IMG/VR virus record: IMGVR_UViG_3300045973_000537
Location: 1 to 31,270 of that record
Origin: a virus
Length of the DNA stretch: 31,270 nt
Direction: 5' to 3' (one strand)
Made by a program: the position numbers and the translations under genes. Position 1 is the first letter of the stretch. Each line of letters opens with the position of its first letter. The notes under the pieces were generated by a model. That model did no database searches. It was not told the DNA's origin and was given only the letters and a program-made list of their open reading frames with translations. Of this stretch, positions 1 to 6,520 are shown in pieces.

Positions 1-385
1 ACAGAGGCTTACCTACCCATTTCTTATATGCTTTAACTAATTCTTCTTCGGGGAAAATATCACCATTTGAATTTTTATATGGTTTTATTGAAGAATCATT
101 TGATTGCCACTTCCAAGTATCTCCACCTTTATCCCAACCTACCTTTACAGGTTCACCAGTTCTAGTTAATTTAGGAGTACCATCCTCATTTAACGAAATT
201 GCTTCTGCAGCGTGCATCATAACAGCTGAAAAATATAAAAAGTCTTCTGCTTTAGGTGCAATTTTCTTTAAATTAGCTGCAATTTTCTTAAATTTATCTA
301 AAACATCAGAACTAACAGCGGGAATGCAAGATGCAGTATCTTCTATTCTACTGATCTCAATTGCTTCACCTTTTTTAGTAAACAT
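1..385 (-). CDS. Probable prohead protease / capsid maturation protein, N-terminal part
   Basis: The frame opens at an ATG (385-383) preceded by GGGAG and runs off the left edge of the window, giving about 128 residues. The visible part has an N-terminal helical stretch, then a conserved-looking segment with MMHAAEA, DGTPKLTRTGEPV and W-rich residues, and ends in WVGKPLC. A 'GKPL(C/Y)-x-DHK' segment following such an N-terminus is, from memory, typical of head maturation (prohead) proteases of large phages, where the following His would be part of the active site. The decisive residues lie outside the window, so this is inference from the N-terminal pattern and the location in a virion gene block near portal and terminase. 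The gene starts three bases after the stop of the small upstream gene and is probably translated from the same mRNA. Confidence 0.5.
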   Translation of the reverse strand, partial: MFTKKGEAIEISRIEDTASCIPAVSSDVLDKFKKIAANLKKIAPKAEDFLYFSAVMMHAAEAISLNEDGTPKLTRTGEPVKVGWDKGGDTWKWQSNDSSIKPYKNSNGDIFPEEELVKAYKKWVGKPL

Positions 386-388
386 AAA

Positions 389-547
389 TCATCTCCCAGT
401 TGTTTCATCATTTGAATCAGAACTAAATTTATCTTTAGAAGACTTTTGCTTCTTATATAAATCTTCTAGGGCTTTTTTTTGTTCATCTGTTAATTCTTCT
501 TCTTCTAAAACAGATACTATATTACCATCGCCATGCTTAACAAACAT
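389..547 (-). CDS. Small hypothetical protein (52 aa)
   Basis: A 52-residue acidic and lysine-rich protein starting MFVKHGDGNIVSVLEEEELT. The inner ATG at 547-545 is chosen over upstream in-frame starts because GGAGAG lies 4 bases before it. The middle contains an ELTDEQKKALEDLYKKQK helix that could form a short coiled coil, and the tail is rich in Ser and Asp. It ends four bases before the start of the probable prohead protease, so the two are likely cotranscribed and may be translationally coupled. No function is recognised; small proteins at this place in phage head operons are often scaffold- or head-associated, but nothing in the sequence proves that. Confidence 0.6.
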   Translation of the reverse strand: MFVKHGDGNIVSVLEEEELTDEQKKALEDLYKKQKSSKDKFSSDSNDETTGR

Positions 548-658
548 TATACTCTCCATGTTGGGAGAATCTACAATAGATTGCAATTATTATAATAATT
601 ACCACAATTTCTGAGACGTTATAAGAATATAACATTATTCCCATTTAATATGAAATTA
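548..658 (-). promoter_or_regulatory. 111-bp gap with a 16-bp perfect palindrome; possible promoter region
   Basis: This AT-rich gap precedes the small gene and the probable protease. It contains the perfect palindrome AATTATTATAATAATT at 585-600, which includes a TATAAT-like core. Further upstream on the minus strand is TGTTATATT, an extended -10-like match. No GC-rich hairpin or T-run is visible. Whether the palindrome binds a dimeric regulator or is an AT-rich coincidence cannot be decided from sequence alone. Confidence 0.3.
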
Positions 659-1306
659 TTATTTAGATTGCGTCCTATTTTTCAATTCTTCATTTAACTG
701 TTCCTGCCTTTGATTAAATAAATCTAACATAAGCGGAGTTTTCTTTTCTATTTTAGTCTGTAATTTATTACTTACAGAGTCAACCCAGCTTTTGGCTAAT
801 ATATTTGATTGAATATGTTCTTTTATTCTTTCATCAACTATCTTATCAATCTCTTCACATTGATTTTGAATATCTTCAATCGCGGCAACTGCTTCTTTTG
901 CAAAATCTTTACTATCTAATTCATCAAATAACTTAATAAACTCATTTACTTTTAATTCTAATTTATCAATTGCTGAAATAAATGACTTCATTAACTTAAT
1001 AGTTTGTGTGTCTGCTGAAAACTCTTGCATCGCATTAACACATTTAAATGCTGAATCTTTAAAATCATTAAAATTATCAGCAGATTGATCTCTGAAACGC
1101 CTTATAGACGCTCTTGCTTTTAATATAGCTTCAGGAGTCATATCCTGATTTTCTGAAAAAGGAGTTTTCATTACATTTAAATGATTAGATGCCAATGATA
1201 ACATTTTTAATGTATAATTAAAATGTAAAATTGCCTTTTCTGCCTGTTGTTTTTCGGCATCTGAAACATCATAAGTCATTTGTACAGAATAAGCTCTTTT
1301 AATCAT
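659..1306 (-). CDS. Hypothetical helical protein (215 aa)
   Basis: The start at 1306 (MIKRAYSVQM) is preferred over a longer in-frame start because GGTGG lies about 7 bases upstream and the shorter start leaves only an 8-base overlap with the preceding phosphatase gene rather than a 77-base one. The product is almost wholly predicted helical with many Lys/Glu/Gln, no Cys clusters, no signal peptide and no transmembrane stretch. Residues from about 100 to 200 have spaced Leu/Ile and could form a coiled coil. No family is recognised. It lies in the virion block between the phosphatase and the head-protease genes. Confidence 0.65.
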   Translation of the reverse strand: MIKRAYSVQMTYDVSDAEKQQAEKAILHFNYTLKMLSLASNHLNVMKTPFSENQDMTPEAILKARASIRRFRDQSADNFNDFKDSAFKCVNAMQEFSADTQTIKLMKSFISAIDKLELKVNEFIKLFDELDSKDFAKEAVAAIEDIQNQCEEIDKIVDERIKEHIQSNILAKSWVDSVSNKLQTKIEKKTPLMLDLFNQRQEQLNEELKNRTQSK

Positions 1307-2048
1307 AAAAAAATCCACCAGCATTTTCAGTAGGTCCAAAACCACGCCCAGCTGTATCATTATTGTATAGACCAACTATAGGAACTACATCTTCTTCATT
1401 ATTATGTTCTGTTATTGCCTTAATATTATCTCTTGTTGGTGATTGTTCTAAATCTGAATGATAAACAAAATCATTTGGAGACGATTTTGTTTGATCTAAA
1501 TACGGAGCAAACGATCCTTGAGGTCCACTTTCTAAAATACTACCACGATTATCATCAATATATTCACGTTCATTTGAAACTATATCAGCAGAATTAGAAT
1601 CTTTGTTTGACTTACAATGCATTATTAATTTTTCATATAACTTAACTATTTTAGGATCTACACCTATTCCAAATCCAAGAGATTTGGCTTCCATTAAAGC
1701 TCTTTGAGGGTCTTCTCCGAAAAATTTACACTTAATAATTGCTGACACTAATCCAGTTCTATCTTTACCTGCAGCACAATGAATAAATGTTGGACCACCT
1801 TCTAAAAATAACTTTTTAAAATCATAACTAAATAAATTTATTAAAGATGATTTTGTAAATGTAATTGGTATCATTATATGAACAATTCCTAATGATTTAG
1901 TAACTGGATCTATTAAATCACCTGATAATTGATCTAAACTAACAATTTTATTTATACCAAGTTTATGTTTTAATGTTACAACATCTACTGGAGTAGGAGC
2001 GCTTCCTCGATATAAATCTTTAGCTATTTTCCTAAACCTCTGTATCAT
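1299..2048 (-). CDS. Dual-specificity/tyrosine-type protein phosphatase with a disordered tail
   Basis: Residues 1-150 match the cysteine-dependent phosphatase fold. An early YRGSAPTP motif is followed by a beta-rich segment (NKIVSLDQ) and the signature HCAAGKDRTG at residues 90-99, which is the canonical HC-x5-R-T/S P-loop with Cys91 as nucleophile and Arg97 binding the phosphate. Asp96 within the loop is reminiscent of the KxxKD/KDRTG type seen in DSP and lipid-like phosphatases. The general-acid Asp, normally 30-40 residues before the Cys, is not obvious. Residues about 150-249 are acidic, Asn/Ser-rich and look disordered. The ATG overlaps the previous stop by one base (TAATG). The position inside a virion block suggests a virion-linked or head-assembly-linked role, but the substrate is unknown. 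Confidence 0.85.
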   Translation of the reverse strand: MIQRFRKIAKDLYRGSAPTPVDVVTLKHKLGINKIVSLDQLSGDLIDPVTKSLGIVHIMIPITFTKSSLINLFSYDFKKLFLEGGPTFIHCAAGKDRTGLVSAIIKCKFFGEDPQRALMEAKSLGFGIGVDPKIVKLYEKLIMHCKSNKDSNSADIVSNEREYIDDNRGSILESGPQGSFAPYLDQTKSSPNDFVYHSDLEQSPTRDNIKAITEHNNEEDVVPIVGLYNNDTAGRGFGPTENAGGFFYD

Positions 2049-2794
2049 TATAGATTCCTAACTATATTATTTATTACTTCCCTAACATATCTAGCATTAT
2101 GATTAAATAAAACATGCTTAACGAACGTAATAGACTGCCCTATGGCAGATGAAGGTGGTAAATTCTTACCAGAAATTTCTGATTCATTAAGATTATATAT
2201 TTTATTTTTTAAACCTTCTAATGACTGAACTCGTCTTTCAGGAGATATTCTTGTTAAAGTAAATCTAATAATATCAGATAGATACTTACCTACTAATCTA
2301 GGGTCTCCTAATTCTGTAACTGCTGCATTCTTAACAATATCCATATTTAACTTAATTTTATGTTGTTTGTTAAATTGAATTAATGAATTTTGCATAGCAA
2401 TAGCTTCAGGTTTTTGTAACTTATTCTTAACTGCTCGATTAAATTGATTCTGATATAATATCAAAAATTCTTTAACACATTCCTTGGGCGCTTTCTTTCT
2501 CAATTTTCTTAACAAAGAGGAATATGATAATTCTTCAATATCTGTTAAGTCTATTACTGGTATATTTTCATCTTGTATATTATTCGAATCTTCCATATGT
2601 TTAAAGAATTCTATTTGTTTAAGGCGTTTCTTCGCAGATACTTCAGATGTATATGTTCCTAAATTTTTACCTTTTTGAGACATAACTCTATATTTACCAT
2701 TAGGTAATTTTTTAATTACAGCAACTTTAAATAAACTAACTAAACAAGTTCGTTTATAATCATCAGCTAGCTTTAAAATATTATCATAGTTCAT
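2048..2794 (-). CDS. Hypothetical phage protein with an N-terminal KGKNLGTY-type module (248 aa)
   Basis: Residues 24-66 contain VIKKLPNGKYRVMS, KGKNLGTYTS and RLKQIEFFKHM. This compact beta-hairpin plus helix module is one I have seen in many uncharacterised phage proteins, but no function is known to me. The rest is helical and basic (pI likely high) with no Cys motif. It ends at a TAATG junction with the phosphatase gene, so the two are probably translationally coupled. No ribosome site is obvious before the ATG at 2794, which follows the stop of the duplicated small gene (2796) almost immediately. Function unknown. Confidence 0.65.
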   Translation of the reverse strand: MNYDNILKLADDYKRTCLVSLFKVAVIKKLPNGKYRVMSQKGKNLGTYTSEVSAKKRLKQIEFFKHMEDSNNIQDENIPVIDLTDIEELSYSSLLRKLRKKAPKECVKEFLILYQNQFNRAVKNKLQKPEAIAMQNSLIQFNKQHKIKLNMDIVKNAAVTELGDPRLVGKYLSDIIRFTLTRISPERRVQSLEGLKNKIYNLNESEISGKNLPPSSAIGQSITFVKHVLFNHNARYVREVINNIVRNL

Positions 2795-2795
2795 A

Positions 2796-3206
2796 TTATT
2801 TCGTTTTTGTAGTTAAATTTTTAACTTCCGTTGCTTCACGACTTCTTAAAAAGATATCATCAAGAATACCATTACCATCAACTTCACAAAATCCTCTAAT
2901 AGATCTTTCACTAATAAAAATTTGCTTGCCTATTTTACTAGCTCTAGTGCGTCTATCAATATAAGCACCTTCCATTACTAAACACTCTTTATAAGCAGCA
3001 ATAACTCTTCCAGAAAATACTGCAGCATATGGTGTTGATACTTGTTCTGTACTTATATCCTCATATGAGTCGCCAAGATATACTTCAACAAATTTATCTT
3101 TAAATAATGTATATAAAAATTCAGCAATAGTAGAATGACTTCCTTTGCTTTCATTATCTATATTCATTTTTGTGATTACATCATCTAATTCTTTTTGTGG
3201 TATCAT
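2796..3206 (-). CDS. Hypothetical protein, downstream copy of a tandem duplicated pair (136 aa)
   Basis: This protein is clearly paralogous to its neighbour at 3209-3604. Roughly 70% of aligned residues are identical over about 105 positions, with shared blocks such as AAVFSGRVIAAY, GKQIFISER, DGNGIL and DIFLRSREATEVK. The start at 3206 (MIPQKELDD) is chosen over the ATG at 3212 because GGAGA lies 6 bases before it and it aligns with MISQVELDN of the paralog. The 3212 ATG has no room for a ribosome site. It is mixed alpha/beta with no Cys motif or membrane segment. No family is recognised. Compared with its paralog it has an insertion of several residues (about 17-22) near the N-terminus, and the C-terminal few residues differ completely. 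Confidence 0.7.
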   Translation of the reverse strand: MIPQKELDDVITKMNIDNESKGSHSTIAEFLYTLFKDKFVEVYLGDSYEDISTEQVSTPYAAVFSGRVIAAYKECLVMEGAYIDRRTRASKIGKQIFISERSIRGFCEVDGNGILDDIFLRSREATEVKNLTTKTK

Positions 3207-3208
3207 AA

Positions 3209-3604
3209 TCATTCTCCATTTAAATATAAATCTTTAACTTCTGTCGCTTCACGGCTTCTTAGAAAAATATCTTCAAGGATACCATTGCCATCTATTTCAC
3301 AAAAACCTTTAATTGCTCTTTCACTAATGAAAATTTGTTTACCAACTTTCCATTTGTTTGTAGCTCTATCAATATAAGACCCTTCAAGAATTAAACATTC
3401 TCGATAAGCAGCAATAACTCTTCCAGAAAATACTGCAGCAAATGTAGATGATACTTGTTCCGTGCTAACTTGTTCGTATATGTCACCAATATAAACTTCT
3501 ATAAATTTACCTTTAAATAATTTAAATAAAAATTCAGCTACAGTTGCTTTCCTAGTAACATTCATCTCTTTAATTACATTATCTAATTCTACTTGTGATA
3601 TCAT
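3209..3604 (-). CDS. Hypothetical protein, upstream copy of a tandem duplicated pair (131 aa)
   Basis: It starts at an ATG with AAGGA seven bases upstream and runs straight into the second copy. The paralogs share the order: N-terminal helix with LDNVI, TVAEFLFKLFK, IEVYIGDIYE, a central beta-rich FSGRVIAAYRECL, then ISERAIKGFCEIDGNGIL. The strong conservation of the centre and C-terminal half, with divergence at both ends, suggests both copies are selected and fold alike. They could form a heteromer or successive rings. The function is unknown. The genes sit directly downstream of the transglycosylase gene in the virion block. Confidence 0.7.
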   Translation of the reverse strand: MISQVELDNVIKEMNVTRKATVAEFLFKLFKGKFIEVYIGDIYEQVSTEQVSSTFAAVFSGRVIAAYRECLILEGSYIDRATNKWKVGKQIFISERAIKGFCEIDGNGILEDIFLRSREATEVKDLYLNGE

Positions 3605-3616
3605 AATTAATCCTTA

Positions 3617-4828
3617 TCATGCAAATTTAAGTAAAAATCTTCTGTAATTACCAAGAGCTGATTTTATTGTTAATCCTGAATAAGATGATATTTTATTCAT
3701 AACTATATTTGTTTTAATATCAATTCCACCTATTTTTAAAGTAGCAATCTTAAATTCACTAGCAATAGAATTTGTTAATTGTTTAACTGTATCATAACAT
3801 ATTTTTTGCGGACCCTGTATATTACATTGAATTTCAATATTATTATTAAATTCATGAATATATGATTTAGATAATAATTCTTCATCTAATGCCGAACATA
3901 ATATACGACTAAATTCTATAGCATCAGTTTGATCATTTGCAAAAACTTGAATTACCATATTATGTGTAGGTAAAAACTTTTTATATAATCCTTTATAGTT
4001 TTTTTCAGAAGCCCTAATATCTTGTAATAACGAATCGACCATTGTTTCAATTTGTGGAGCTGATTCATTAGCAGTAGAAGATGTATCTACTGAAATATGA
4101 CTACTATCTATATTAGGTTGTTGTAAAAAACTCATATTATCTCCCGCCTCACCATTTTGTTCGATATAGCGCCTAACTAATTCATTATATTCAGAGTCTT
4201 TTGACTTTACATTTGTTGGTGTTGTTGATGTTACAGAACCATTATAGCCAGTATGTGCTTTTAAATTAGATATTTGTGTTAAATAATTTTTACCACTTGC
4301 TACTTGTGCTAATTTATTAGTTAAATCACCATAAGTTATTTGATGATCATGATTAAAATCCAAACCTGAATTTCTATTATATATTTTCTTTTCATATTCT
4401 ATAGAAACACTAGGTATATGTGGTTCTGTTGGATTTTCAGCAGCAATTATTGCATTAGGATCTTCATTTATAATATCTTGTCTTGTTAAACACGCTGGAA
4501 CAAAATTAGAAACATAATATTGAGTAACTGATTTAAATGGTTTACCTCCATTAAAAGCTCTCATATTTTTTTGAATCAATCGTTCAATATATATAAGTTG
4601 TTCTTCACCTGGAGAATTCCTAAAATCAGCTTCTGTTCCTTTATAACCTAAATTAGACAAATACTTTGGTAAAATTTGAACTAAACCAGCTGCAGAACCT
4701 GGCTTCCCTACACTAGGATTAAATCCAGACTCTAATCCCATAACATTTAAAATGCTTTCAGGTGGTAAACCAACAGATGCTGATACTTCAAGTAATTTTT
4801 TATAAAAATTTGGACCAAGATCACTCAT
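3617..4828 (-). CDS. Virion-type lytic transglycosylase with EF-hand loop (403 aa)
   Basis: Residues 8-115 form an SLT-type (soluble lytic transglycosylase) domain that cleaves peptidoglycan between MurNAc and GlcNAc. The catalytic Glu33 lies in GLESGFNP, the family GSAAGLVQI motif is at 44-52, and a Y-rich TQYYVSNF helix follows. Residues 157-168 form a textbook 12-residue EF-hand/dockerin-like loop with D157, N159, D161, Q163, I164 and D168, so calcium binding is likely. A Ser/Thr/Asn-rich linker follows (about 185-255). The C-terminal domain (about 260-403) is alpha/beta and unrecognised. There is no signal peptide, so this is most likely a particle-borne enzyme acting during genome entry rather than an export-dependent lysin. 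The gene is one base downstream of a structural gene. Confidence 0.85.
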   Translation of the reverse strand: MSDLGPNFYKKLLEVSASVGLPPESILNVMGLESGFNPSVGKPGSAAGLVQILPKYLSNLGYKGTEADFRNSPGEEQLIYIERLIQKNMRAFNGGKPFKSVTQYYVSNFVPACLTRQDIINEDPNAIIAAENPTEPHIPSVSIEYEKKIYNRNSGLDFNHDHQITYGDLTNKLAQVASGKNYLTQISNLKAHTGYNGSVTSTTPTNVKSKDSEYNELVRRYIEQNGEAGDNMSFLQQPNIDSSHISVDTSSTANESAPQIETMVDSLLQDIRASEKNYKGLYKKFLPTHNMVIQVFANDQTDAIEFSRILCSALDEELLSKSYIHEFNNNIEIQCNIQGPQKICYDTVKQLTNSIASEFKIATLKIGGIDIKTNIVMNKISSYSGLTIKSALGNYRRFLLKFA

Positions 4829-4829
4829 T

Positions 4830-6443
4830 TTATACCTTAATAGATTCTACTATATTAATTAACTTATCATATGTATCTGGATCTGATGTTTTAATACCTT
4901 GTGCATACTTTAAAATAAACTTTGATAATATTATAGGGTGTTCATTAGAAAGCGATTCTAATGAATTTATAAATTTATTATGACTTCCACTACTTTGCCT
5001 ATCAGATACTTGTTGTAATAATTGAGCTATTTCTGGAGATCCGGCTAATCCTGATTCAACATCCTGATCTACTTGCTGTTGAGCAGCTTGTTGTGGTGCA
5101 GACTGCTGTTGAATTACTTGTTGTGCGGCTCTTGCTTTTTCTGCTCTTAATGCAGCTAAATCACGTTTTTGTTTTTCAGCAAGTGGATTTGGGGCGGCTT
5201 TAATATCGGCAACTCTTTGTGCCTCTATTCGAGCAGCTTCTAATTGTTCTGGTGTTCTATTATCAACATGAACTGCTTGTTGTTGAGCTTTTTGCGCTCT
5301 TTGTAAAGCACCTGCTCCTAATTGTGTCGCTTGAGGACCTGGTTGATTTGCTTTACCTTTTCTTTTTGGTGGAGGTGGTGGTACATCTAATGCAGTTTGT
5401 TGTAGTCGTTTTTCTACAATTTGTTTTGCTTCATCCAAGCTTGTTTCCCACGGAACTTGAAGAGGATCTGCTAAAATTGCTTGTTGTGTTGTAGTAGCAA
5501 CATTTTCTGGTGCAGAAGGAGGATCTATTGTAGTACTACCAATAGAAGATGGATCTACTACTGGCTCACTTTTTGGATCACCAATATCTTGGCTACCAGT
5601 TTCTGTTGAAGTATCTACTGATTTACTTGGAAATAATAATTCTTGTGTATCTAAAAACTTTTTCACTTGTGAATCATAATATGTTTTAAAAGAATCATCA
5701 TATGTTTTATATGCTGCTACGATTCTGTGTGCATGTTTTACATAATCATCTACTTTTCTAGTAGCTCTAGCAGTTGCCATTGCTTTTAAAACAGTTATCA
5801 TTCCAGATAATAATTTTTCAGAATGATCTATTAATCTTAATGTTGTTGATTTTAACTCTTTTACACGTCCAGGATATCTTTTTTCCCAAGCAGATAATGC
5901 TCTGCCTCTTTCTGTTCCGATATTTTTAAAGAAATCTATAATGCCTGCATTTATAATTAACATATCAGCATCATAATTTGCTTTTTTTGCAGCAGGAGGT
6001 GGTGTGAATCTTTGTTTTAAATCATGCAAATATTCAGCATATTCTCTATTATAGCCAGCAGTTTCTGGTTTTAATTCATCAAACAAAAATCTATGATGAA
6101 CTTTATCTAAATTAGAATCAAATGCTTTTATTCTTGAGACTATATCATTAACTCTTTTATGAAATCTACCAAGATCAGCAACACATTTCATATATTCTTT
6201 TGTATTAAAATTACTTCTAGCTGATTTTAATATATCTTTCAAAGATAATTTATCATCAGGTATATAATCACCTATTTGTTGACCAGATATAATTGCACGA
6301 ATAGGATCATCAGTATCTGCACGTAGCTTATCCATAATCTCTTTAAATTCAGGATCAAAAAAATTCTCTGTAGCTATGCCGCCAATATTAGTTTTTTCGC
6401 GTAATTTATTTAAAAGACTTCTTTTTTGTGCCGTTTTTTGCAT
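4830..6443 (-). CDS. Putative virion structural protein with Gln/Ala-rich tail (537 aa)
   Basis: The start at 6443 (MQKTAQKRSLL) is chosen because AAGGG lies seven bases upstream. A longer frame exists only with a TTG codon. Residues 1-280 are helical and charged, with a conserved-looking core (YPGRVKELKSTTLRLIDHSEK). Residues about 285-345 are Ser/Thr/Pro-rich, and residues about 360-500 are rich in Gln and Ala with repeated QQ tracts and an acidic patch, suggesting a disordered or coiled-coil linker. The last 50 residues return to a regular helix (HPIILSKFILKYAQG). No named family is recognised. The position right after the portal gene and before the transglycosylase supports a head or neck role, but only by context. 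Confidence 0.65.
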   Translation of the reverse strand: MQKTAQKRSLLNKLREKTNIGGIATENFFDPEFKEIMDKLRADTDDPIRAIISGQQIGDYIPDDKLSLKDILKSARSNFNTKEYMKCVADLGRFHKRVNDIVSRIKAFDSNLDKVHHRFLFDELKPETAGYNREYAEYLHDLKQRFTPPPAAKKANYDADMLIINAGIIDFFKNIGTERGRALSAWEKRYPGRVKELKSTTLRLIDHSEKLLSGMITVLKAMATARATRKVDDYVKHAHRIVAAYKTYDDSFKTYYDSQVKKFLDTQELLFPSKSVDTSTETGSQDIGDPKSEPVVDPSSIGSTTIDPPSAPENVATTTQQAILADPLQVPWETSLDEAKQIVEKRLQQTALDVPPPPPKRKGKANQPGPQATQLGAGALQRAQKAQQQAVHVDNRTPEQLEAARIEAQRVADIKAAPNPLAEKQKRDLAALRAEKARAAQQVIQQQSAPQQAAQQQVDQDVESGLAGSPEIAQLLQQVSDRQSSGSHNKFINSLESLSNEHPIILSKFILKYAQGIKTSDPDTYDKLINIVESIKV

Positions 6444-6483
6444 AGAGATACCCTTATTTATATTCAATCGTAAATAATACAAG

Positions 6484-6494
6484 ATTATACATAA
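6484..6494 (-). promoter_or_regulatory. Candidate late-type promoter element TTATGTATAAT
   Basis: The minus strand reads TTATGTATAAT, the same 10-11 base element found upstream of the portal gene (8451-8461) and the gene at 20149 (20640-20650). The TATAAT hexamer is 40 bases before the ATG at 6443, allowing a leader of about 34 bases that contains the AAGGG ribosome site. No clear -35 box is visible. Confidence 0.4.
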
Positions 6495-6520
6495 ATCATT
6501 TACTTCAAATTGTAATAGGA

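Larger units (their letters stand above)
2796..3604 (-). repeat. Tandem gene duplication (two diverged copies of about 0.4 kb)
   Basis: The two adjacent reading frames at 2796-3206 and 3209-3604 are recognisably related at DNA level too. For example, the plus strand reads gcagcaataactcttccagaa identically in part near 2995 and 3408, and the 3' ends share ttcacg-cttctta-aaa near 2835 and 3248. The similarity covers nearly the whole genes, which indicates duplication of one unit in place followed by divergence. Confidence 0.75.

Noticed and set aside
659-1375. Longer start of the helical protein overlapping the phosphatase gene by 77 bases
   Set aside because: The ATG at 1306 has a GGTGG ribosome site and gives a normal short overlap.
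1579-1587. TGATATAGT inside the phosphatase gene (also at 6139-6147 in another coding region)
   Set aside because: Both copies lie inside coding sequence without a nearby start codon, so they are treated as background for the intergenic motif.
5219-5494. Hydrophobic plus-strand frame rich in Leu/Val
   Set aside because: It is the reverse reading of the Gln/Ala-rich region of the minus-strand structural gene; apparent membrane segments are an artefact of that composition.
6455-6462. TATAAATA (T4 late promoter-like) before the gene at 4830-6443
   Set aside because: It lies about 12 bases before the ATG and would start transcription at or after the ribosome site, so it is probably chance in AT-rich DNA; the TTATGTATAAT element upstream is more plausible.
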